NCBI GenBank assembly: GCA_043802925.1
Contig: JAZDKP010000213.1
Location: 1-12,396 of the forward strand
Direction of reading: 5' to 3'
Origin: JAZDKP01 sp043802925
GTDB taxonomy: Bacteria > Fibrobacterota > OXYB2-FULL-49-7 > JAEUSG01
DNA: 12,396 nt
Position numbers and translations under genes: made by a program. Position 1 is the stretch's first letter; every line of letters starts with the position of its first letter. Below, piece after piece: positions 6,869-12,396 of the stretch. The notes beneath the pieces were generated by a model. The model did no database searches. It was given only the letters and a program-made list of their open reading frames with translations, and was not told the DNA's origin.

Positions 6869-6937
6869 ATGTTACCCCTTTACCTAATTGCCTGTTTTAC
6901 TGCTTGTTTTCGCGGATCTAACTTCACCGGAGTATAA
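6869..6937 (+). CDS. Possible 22-residue leader peptide
   Basis: ATG at 6869 falls at the predicted transcript start, so it would be translated leaderless. The frame begins MLPLYLIACFTAC, is hydrophobic, and ends in TAA two bases before the ATG of the M64-like gene (TAAAAATG). The spacing would favour translational coupling, and the main gene's own GGAG lies inside the last codons. Coding is unproven; it may be chance. Confidence 0.25.
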   Translation: MLPLYLIACFTACFRGSNFTGV

Positions 6938-6939
6938 AA

Positions 6940-8166
6940 ATGCAAAAAATAACCGTTTCTTCATTATTATTGTTAGTGGGTCTGGCCTGGACAACATCCC
7001 TTTCACCATTACAGATAACCGGTCCGGACTCAAACCGCATCCGTTTAATCATAGTCGGCGATGGATTTACGATGAACCATCAAGAGGCCTATGAACGCTG
7101 GACAGATACTTTGATAAACGCCATTTTCTCAAGCCAACCGTTCAAAACATACAAGAACCTTTTCAATATATATCGTCTTAATACGATTTCGCCTGATTCC
7201 GGTATCTCGGATGATTTTGAACAATACTATGTTGAAAACACCTTCAATACAACCTCTACCGCCATCGGCACCCTGGCCACGGATACCGGTATATTGGGAG
7301 ACTCCCTCAGAATGTTCTTTCCGAATTGGAATTTTCAATTGAAAAAAAGTTTTGTGGTATTAATCGCGAATTCCAGTGCGCCCATGGTTGACGGATATAA
7401 ATTGGCCGATAACGCAACCGCCATTTGTTTCAGGTCCTCCCTGCAAAAGACAGGACCCCATAAATTCGGCCAACTTTTCGGCAATCTTGATGAACTTTGC
7501 ACGGGTTTTAGCGCGCTGGATTTTGAAATCCTCGTTTCGCGGTACCATCAAAAATCCAAGATGTATGATGCCATTTATCCGGTTCGTCAAAGTGTGGCCC
7601 TTGGCGCGCATTCCAATACTTTTTCCGTTAAAATGGCCGACACTCTGAATATAAAGTACAACGTAAAATGGTATGTTGATGGCCGGGAAATTGCGGGTGC
7701 AAGCGGGTTCTCATATCAATTGAAACCCGAAGCGAAACACGCGCAAACCCCGCGTCAAATCAAATGCCGTTTCCGCGATGTTTCGAATTTTAAATATCCG
7801 GTTTCCCTCATTGATTCCGCGGTCTTTAACGCCCTTGCCCTGCCCGATTCAATAATGACCGATAGCATCGTTTGGACGCTCCAGACCACGACGGGAACGG
7901 AAAATTCCGAAAAAGCCCAGGCAATAACCCAGCCCTTCCTTGGACTTCAGCGCTCTGCAAATGGGTTCGACATGACCGTTACCTCAGCCGCGCCGTTTCA
8001 ACTGGCGGTTTATGATGTCCGCGGCCGGTTGATTCGCGTGCTCGGTCAAGGGAACCTCGGCTTTGCTGAAAAATATTCTTTTCAGCCCCAGTCCGCCGGC
8101 ATTTACATTGCCCGGCTTTATACCAACGGGCAATACCTGAGTAAAAAGGCGGTGATGGCCGATTAG
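6940..8166 (+). CDS. Secreted M64-family (IgA peptidase-like) protein with degenerate active site and sorting tail
   Basis: This 408-residue exported protein has a signal peptide (about 1-20) and a region typical of peptidase family M64 (LIIVGDGFTMNHQEAY, then PFKTYKNLFNIYRL and SPDSGISDD). The metal-site segment, expected as HExGHxFGxLADEY, reads HKFGQLFGNLDEL (174-186). The catalytic Glu is Lys175 and the second zinc ligand His is Gln178. One residue appears lost before Asp-Glu, so proteolysis is doubtful. Residues about 215-300 form the beta-rich domain that follows in this family (VKWYVDGREI). The last roughly 60 residues (FQLAVYDVRGRLIRVL ... GIYIARLYTNGQ ... KKAV) resemble a type IX secretion C-terminal sorting domain, so the protein is probably displayed or released outside the cell. 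ATG 6940 has GGAG about eight bases upstream. The gene is AT-richer than its neighbours. A binding role for an inactive protease fold is an inference. Confidence 0.82.
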   Translation: MQKITVSSLLLLVGLAWTTSLSPLQITGPDSNRIRLIIVGDGFTMNHQEAYERWTDTLINAIFSSQPFKTYKNLFNIYRLNTISPDSGISDDFEQYYVENTFNTTSTAIGTLATDTGILGDSLRMFFPNWNFQLKKSFVVLIANSSAPMVDGYKLADNATAICFRSSLQKTGPHKFGQLFGNLDELCTGFSALDFEILVSRYHQKSKMYDAIYPVRQSVALGAHSNTFSVKMADTLNIKYNVKWYVDGREIAGASGFSYQLKPEAKHAQTPRQIKCRFRDVSNFKYPVSLIDSAVFNALALPDSIMTDSIVWTLQTTTGTENSEKAQAITQPFLGLQRSANGFDMTVTSAAPFQLAVYDVRGRLIRVLGQGNLGFAEKYSFQPQSAGIYIARLYTNGQYLSKKAVMAD

Positions 8167-8290
8167 AGTCTGTAGATAGGCGACCATAGGCTTTCCCCTG
8201 CAACCTCCCGCCCCTCTTTCCCCGGCGCGGCGCAATCTATTATCTTTACATTATCATTCATCCCGTTTTACGGAACAAAGGAGTCTTCCC

Positions 8291-10060
8291 GTGGATCTCG
8301 ACTATGATCTGAGACAGACCCATCATTGCGGCGCGCTGAAAGTCGACGATGCGGGAAAAAACGTTGTGCTGAAGGGCTGGGTGGATCGCCGCCGCGACCT
8401 GGGGAACCTTATTTTTGTCGACATCCGCGACCGTTTCGGAAAAACGCAGATGGTGTTCGATTCCTCGCAGAACGCGGAGATGCACAAAAAAGCTGAAACG
8501 CTCCGCCATGAGTTCGTCATTGCGGTGCAGGGGCTGGTGCAGAAACGCCAGTCGCCCAACCCCAAGTTGCCCACAGGTGAAATTGAAGTCCAGGCCGGCG
8601 ATCTTCGCATTTTGAACGAAGCCGAAACACCGCCCATTTCCATCAACGAAGACGGCGGTGAAAGCGAGGATGTGCGCCTCCGGTACCGTTTTCTCGATTT
8701 GCGCCGTCCTTTCATGCAGCGCAACATTCTCCTTCGACACAAGGTGCTCCAGGAAAGCCGCCGTCTCCTGTCGAATTTCGGCTTTGTCGAGATCGACACG
8801 CCCATCCTCATGAAAAGCACGCCCGAGGGCGCGCGCGACTTCCTTGTGCCCTCGCGCATGAACCGCGGTAAATTCTACGCCCTGCCGCAGTCGCCCCAGA
8901 CCTACAAGCAGATTCTCATGGTTGCGGGTTTTGGCCGCTATTTCCAAATCGCCAAATGTTTCCGCGACGAGGACCTCCGCGCGGATCGCCAGCCTGAGTT
9001 CACGCAAATCGACTGCGAGCTCTCCTTTATCGCGCCCCGCGACATCTACGATGTGTTCGGCCGTTTTATCCGCGAGCTCTTTCGCGGCGTCCTTGACATT
9101 GATGTGGGCGAAATTCCGCGCATGACCTGGCAGGAGGCCATGGACGGTTATGGCTGTGACAAGCCCGACCTCCGCGTCGACATGCGCATCCACGATTTTT
9201 CCGAGGTCTTCAGCGCGAGCCGGTTCAAGGTGTTCAGCAACGCCATTGCGGGCCATGGCGCAGTCAAGGGGCTCCTCGCCAAGGGGTGCGGCGATTTTTC
9301 ACGCAAGGCCACGGATGAGCTCACCGGGTTTGTCGGCAAGTACGGGGCCCGGGGGCTGGTCAGCCTCAAGGTCGGGGACGGCGCGTTCGAAGGCGCGGCC
9401 GCCAAGTTCATCACGCCTGAGGAGAGCGCACTGGTGCGCGCCATGCTCAACGCCCATCCCGGGGACATGATATTCATGGTCGCCGCGGATCGCAAGACGT
9501 GCGGGCTTTCGCTCGGCCAGCTCCGGCTCGAAATCGCCCGCCGCAAGGAATGGCTCAAGCCGGACGAATTCAAGTTTCTCTGGGTCACCGACTTCCCCAT
9601 GTTCGAATACAGCGAACAGGACAAGCGCTGGTCCTCCACGCACCATCCTTTTACCGCGCCGCTCGATGAGGACGTGAGCCTGCTCCATGGGCCGGAATAT
9701 TATCTCTCCCGCGCCAAGGCGTATGACATGGTGCTGAACGGCAACGAAATCGGCGGAGGGAGCATCCGAATCCACCACGGGGGCCTGCAGTCGCGCATCT
9801 TTGAGCTGCTCGGAATCAACAAGAAAGAAGCGCAAATGAAGTTCGGCTTCCTGCTCGAGGCCTTCAAATACGGCGCGCCTCCGCACGGCGGCATCGCATT
9901 CGGCCTCGACCGGTTGGTCATGCTCATGCTGGGGCTCGATTCCATCCGCGACGTCATCCCGTTCCCGAAAACGACCACGGGCTCGTCACTCATGGACGAC
10001 TGTCCCTCCACGGTGGACGAGGAGCAGCTCAAGGAACTGGGCATTTCCTTACGGACGTAA
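8291..10060 (+). CDS. aspS: Aspartyl-tRNA synthetase
   Basis: This 589-residue class IIb synthetase charges tRNA-Asp with aspartate in the cytoplasm, and its length is normal for the bacterial type. Seen in order: the N-terminal OB-fold anticodon-binding domain (about 10-110, GWVDRRRDLGNLIF); class II motif 1 around FGFVEIDTPIL (163-173); motif 2 FRDEDLRADRQPEFTQID (224-241); the bacterial GAD insertion (about 290-410); and motif 3 GIAFGLDRLVML (534-545). Leu37 in RRRDLG is the residue typical of discriminating enzymes, whereas non-discriminating ones usually have His there, so this AspRS probably charges only tRNA-Asp. The start is GTG at 8291 with AAAGGAG seven bases upstream. The 124 bases between the M64-like gene and this start show no clear promoter or terminator. 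Confidence 0.97.
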   Translation: MDLDYDLRQTHHCGALKVDDAGKNVVLKGWVDRRRDLGNLIFVDIRDRFGKTQMVFDSSQNAEMHKKAETLRHEFVIAVQGLVQKRQSPNPKLPTGEIEVQAGDLRILNEAETPPISINEDGGESEDVRLRYRFLDLRRPFMQRNILLRHKVLQESRRLLSNFGFVEIDTPILMKSTPEGARDFLVPSRMNRGKFYALPQSPQTYKQILMVAGFGRYFQIAKCFRDEDLRADRQPEFTQIDCELSFIAPRDIYDVFGRFIRELFRGVLDIDVGEIPRMTWQEAMDGYGCDKPDLRVDMRIHDFSEVFSASRFKVFSNAIAGHGAVKGLLAKGCGDFSRKATDELTGFVGKYGARGLVSLKVGDGAFEGAAAKFITPEESALVRAMLNAHPGDMIFMVAADRKTCGLSLGQLRLEIARRKEWLKPDEFKFLWVTDFPMFEYSEQDKRWSSTHHPFTAPLDEDVSLLHGPEYYLSRAKAYDMVLNGNEIGGGSIRIHHGGLQSRIFELLGINKKEAQMKFGFLLEAFKYGAPPHGGIAFGLDRLVMLMLGLDSIRDVIPFPKTTTGSSLMDDCPSTVDEEQLKELGISLRT

Positions 10061-10066
10061 TTTTAT

Positions 10067-10095
10067 TTGACTCGATTCGCTGGAATTCCTATACT
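10067..10095 (+). promoter_or_regulatory. Sigma70-type promoter for the small coiled-coil protein
   Basis: TTGACT (10067-10072), a 17-base spacer and TATACT (10090-10095) begin seven bases after the aspS stop codon. The expected transcript start is near 10102, giving a leader of only about 15 bases before ATG 10117. The HD-domain gene downstream may be transcribed from here too. Confidence 0.7.
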
Positions 10096-10116
10096 ATAAA
10101 AAATAGGGAGAAAGCG

Positions 10117-10407
10117 ATGAAGGGAGCTGTTTCGATAAAAAGGATCCCTATGAAAAAAAGCGCGGTGACATTTTTGCTTTGCGCGGTCCTTGCCCTGTTC
10201 TTCACGGTTCGCTGCACGTCCAAGCCCAGCCAGCAGGAACTTTCCAAGCTCTCCGAAGCGCGGGCCTCGGCCGAGGCCGCGGAAAAAAAGCTTGCCGAAC
10301 TCCGCGCCGAACGCGCTCAGCTCGAAGCCACGCTGGAGGCCAAAAAAGAGGAACTCCGCAAGGCGCAGGAGGAACGCGACGCCCTTAAAGCCAAGCTCGG
10401 AAACTGA
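10117..10407 (+). CDS. Small exported coiled-coil protein, possible lipoprotein
   Basis: This is a 96-residue protein, or 85 if the second ATG at 10150 (MKKSAV) is used. Both starts have ribosome sites: GGGAG six bases before the first and AAAGGA before the second. The MKKSAV start gives the more usual short basic signal-peptide head. A hydrophobic core (TFLLCAVLALFF) leads to TVRC, where Cys could be lipidated. Arg before Cys does not fit the standard lipobox, so lipidation is uncertain. The rest (about 40-93) is one Ala/Glu/Lys/Leu-rich heptad coiled coil with no other domain, reminiscent of small Lpp-like or envelope spacer proteins. No specific family is recognised. The HD-phosphohydrolase gene starts 64 bases downstream. 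Confidence 0.75.
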   Translation: MKGAVSIKRIPMKKSAVTFLLCAVLALFFTVRCTSKPSQQELSKLSEARASAEAAEKKLAELRAERAQLEATLEAKKEELRKAQEERDALKAKLGN

Positions 10408-10471
10408 TCGCCATCTCCCTTTTACGGAGCGGAAGCCATAAAAACGCAACGGATCGCTTGTCAATCCCGCC

Positions 10472-12396
10472 ATGGCGAATAAGGCGCCCGGTCCCGGAGC
10501 CCTCAAGTCCGGCCGGATCCTGTTTGAGCCTGCGCGGCCGCTGCTTCAGCACCTGTTCAGCATTGCAGGCTTTCGGGCGATTGTTTTTCTGCTCCTGGTC
10601 ACGGCCATCAATCTGCTCTTTCCCCGGGAAAAAAGTTTTGAGACCTTTGACATGCCCCGGGAGGGCGACATTGCCAAGAAAACGATTGTCGCGCCCTTTA
10701 CGTTTGATATCCTGAAGACCGCGGAGGAACTGAAAAAGGAGCGCGCCGAGGCGGAAGCCGCGGTTTTGCCTTTCATCGAGTATAATTATGATGTGACGGA
10801 AAAGATATTCGCCAAATTCCGGCGCTTTTTCCGGCAAACGGCCCTGCTCAAAAGTCCGGCCGCGCCCGATTCCCTGAAAAAAGCGGTCTGGGCGGACCTG
10901 AAGCGTGACCTTTCGGCCGGCGCGGTGGACGCGTTCCTCCGCACGTCCGTGGAACCCACGGAGATTCTCCGGCTGGTGGATAACATCCTGAACGACGGAA
11001 TCTGTGGGACGTTGATTGTCAAGGATGCGCGGGAGATCGAGGCCTTTACCCGGCGCTTTAACACGGATGTCCTGAACCCGCTGGTGACCCCTGCCGGCTT
11101 TGCCACCCGGGTGCGCGATGGAAAGGAGCAGACCGTGCCGGTCACGGACCTGCGGGTAAAGGAGGAAGTCCTTGAGTCCCAGCGCGCCCGGATCAAGCAC
11201 AGGGTCAACAAGGAGCTGTGGTCCGCCTTTTACGAGTTGCTTTACGCCTACACCGCGCCCAACCTGTTCTACGATGAGGCTGAAACGCAAAAAAGGCGCG
11301 CAGCCGCGTTCCGGGACGTGCTCCCGACCCGGGGCAAGGTCATCAAGGACCTCGAAATCGTGGGCAAGAACAAGCTGGTCACCCCGGAAATCCACCGGAA
11401 CATCTATTCGCTCAAGGCGGCCCAGGAACGGCGGATGCAGGAGCAGGGTGTGTCGGCCGCGCTTCCCATCCTCGGCCGGGTGCTCATCAACACGCTCCTG
11501 GTACTCCTCCTGTTCCTGTACCTCCACCATGCCCGCTGCAAATTGTCCAGCCGCCTGCCGGGGATCCTGTCGCTCTCCCTGGCGCTGCTCCTGCAGTTCG
11601 GGATTGCGTCCGCGGCGCTCCGGCTCATCAACACCGTCCTGGTTCCCCTTGAATGGGGTGAGGGGCTGGAGCTTCTCTACCTCCTGCCCATGGTCTTTGG
11701 GCCCCTGCTCATGGCGGTGCTCTACGACCTCGAGCTGGCCATGGTCTTTACCCTTGTGTCGGCGCTGCTTTTGGGCGTGCTCCTTGGCTTTGATTTCAAA
11801 ATCACCCTCGTCCATTTTCTGGCCGGCCTTTCCGCCGCGTGGGGCGTGCGCAACATCCGCTACCGGGCGCACTTTTTCCTGTCCCTGCTCATTTACACCT
11901 CGGCCTATTCCGTTCTCATCCTGCTGATGGGCCTGTTGAAATACGGCCCGTTCACCGTTGGCGCCACGCTCACGAATATCGGGTTTGCGGCTGCGGGCGG
12001 TGCGGTGTCGCTCATGCTCGCCATTCCCCTGGTCTGGATTTTTGAGCGGCTCTTCGGCATCACCACCAATCTCACGCTCATCGAATTGTCGGACATGAAC
12101 TCCCCGGCCCTCAAGCAGCTTTCCCTGGAGGCGCCCGGGACCTATCATCACAGCGTGCTCGTGGGCAACCTGGCCGAGTCCGCGGCCGGCGCCATCGGCG
12201 CCAACCCGCTCAAGACGCGCGTCCTGGCCTATTACCATGACATCGGAAAAATTTCCAAGGCGGAGTATTTTATTGAAAACCAGATGGGGCTGCGCGACAA
12301 CCTGTACGAGAAAATATCGCCCCGTATGAGCGCGCTCATCATCGCATCGCACGTCAAGCAGGGCGTGGAGATTGCGCGGAAATACAACCTGCCGCC
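10472..12396 (+). CDS. pgpH: PgpH-type 7TM HD-domain phosphohydrolase, cut by window end
   Basis: The frame is open for 641 codons to the right edge, so the C-terminus is missing. Members of this 7TMR-HD family, such as Listeria PgpH, degrade c-di-AMP at the membrane. Seen in order: a membrane helix (about 33-50); a long extracytoplasmic region (about 51-325) of the 7TMR-HDED type, including TFDILKTAEELKKERAEAE and PTRGKVIKDLEIVG; a block of seven membrane helices (about 330-525); and the HD domain beginning ELSDMNSPALKQLSLEAPG. Metal-binding residues visible are His560 in YHHS, His589-Asp590 in YYHDIGK, and His627 in ASHVKQG. ATG 10472 is the only ATG, GTG or TTG start in frame after the TAA at 10439, but it lacks a clear ribosome site. 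It may be co-transcribed with the small coiled-coil gene. The c-di-AMP substrate is inferred from the family. Confidence 0.92.
   Translation, partial: MANKAPGPGALKSGRILFEPARPLLQHLFSIAGFRAIVFLLLVTAINLLFPREKSFETFDMPREGDIAKKTIVAPFTFDILKTAEELKKERAEAEAAVLPFIEYNYDVTEKIFAKFRRFFRQTALLKSPAAPDSLKKAVWADLKRDLSAGAVDAFLRTSVEPTEILRLVDNILNDGICGTLIVKDAREIEAFTRRFNTDVLNPLVTPAGFATRVRDGKEQTVPVTDLRVKEEVLESQRARIKHRVNKELWSAFYELLYAYTAPNLFYDEAETQKRRAAAFRDVLPTRGKVIKDLEIVGKNKLVTPEIHRNIYSLKAAQERRMQEQGVSAALPILGRVLINTLLVLLLFLYLHHARCKLSSRLPGILSLSLALLLQFGIASAALRLINTVLVPLEWGEGLELLYLLPMVFGPLLMAVLYDLELAMVFTLVSALLLGVLLGFDFKITLVHFLAGLSAAWGVRNIRYRAHFFLSLLIYTSAYSVLILLMGLLKYGPFTVGATLTNIGFAAAGGAVSLMLAIPLVWIFERLFGITTNLTLIELSDMNSPALKQLSLEAPGTYHHSVLVGNLAESAAGAIGANPLKTRVLAYYHDIGKISKAEYFIENQMGLRDNLYEKISPRMSALIIASHVKQGVEIARKYNLP

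Noticed and set aside
8258..9256. 332-codon open frame on the minus strand
   Set aside because: It is antisense to aspS and has no domain or ribosome site.
10385..12352. 655-codon open frame on the minus strand
   Set aside because: It is antisense to the PgpH-type gene, whose HD motifs and membrane helices are unmistakable. Its composition is the Gln/Arg/Glu-rich shadow expected of GC-rich DNA.
1..12396. CRISPR arrays, tRNA or rRNA genes, transposases, attachment sites
   Set aside because: I looked for direct repeats with spacers, tRNA-like cloverleaf segments and transposase motifs on both strands and saw none.

Overview
The window reads as bacterial chromosome with a GC-rich core, probably from the Fibrobacterota / wider FCB (Fibrobacteres-Chlorobi-Bacteroidetes) neighbourhood. 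This lineage guess is inference. It rests on a secreted M64-type protein ending in a C-terminal domain that resembles a type IX secretion sorting tail, an extracellular leucine-rich-repeat protein opening with a 'RAILDANGLT' lead-in, and housekeeping genes without a Gram-positive flavour. There are no rRNA or tRNA genes, insertion sequences or CRISPR arrays.

Left half (all minus strand). From right to left come a membrane PAS-GGDEF protein (5190-6386) and, 17 bases downstream, an archaeal-type GlmM/phosphohexomutase (3823-5172), probably one transcript. After an 84-base gap follows a three-gene module: a stand-alone receiver (3355-3738), a divergent Rex-like Rossmann regulator (2696-3319), and a Cache-domain histidine kinase (1006-2745) whose start overlaps the end of the Rex-like gene. 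This module ends at a very long hairpin terminator (874-925). Beyond it an AT-richer LRR gene (1-757) runs off the left edge.

Middle. About 480 bases (6387-6868) separate the minus-strand group from plus-strand genes. The left side of this gap holds the structured, poly-G leader of the GGDEF gene. The right side holds an AT-rich stretch and a near-consensus sigma70 promoter (TTGACA-N17-TATACT) driving a 408-residue secreted M64-like protein (6940-8166). That protein's HExxH motif is degenerate, so it looks like a pseudopeptidase.

Right half (plus strand). Aspartyl-tRNA synthetase (8291-10060) is followed by a second clean promoter (TTGACT-N17-TATACT) and a small exported coiled-coil protein (10117-10407). 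Next is a PgpH-type seven-transmembrane HD phosphohydrolase (10472 to the edge), which is cut off inside its HD domain.

Functional themes. Signal transduction dominates. There is a predicted c-di-GMP synthase, a predicted c-di-AMP phosphodiesterase, and a Rex/kinase/receiver set that may link redox or metabolite state to phosphorelay signalling. The two secreted-protein genes are visibly AT-richer than the rest. The most interesting items are the altered catalytic motif of the M64 protein, the poly-G and competing-stem leader of the GGDEF gene, and the Rex-like protein lacking several canonical NAD(H)-binding features while sitting in a two-component module. I did not find a clearly new defence or mobile system.
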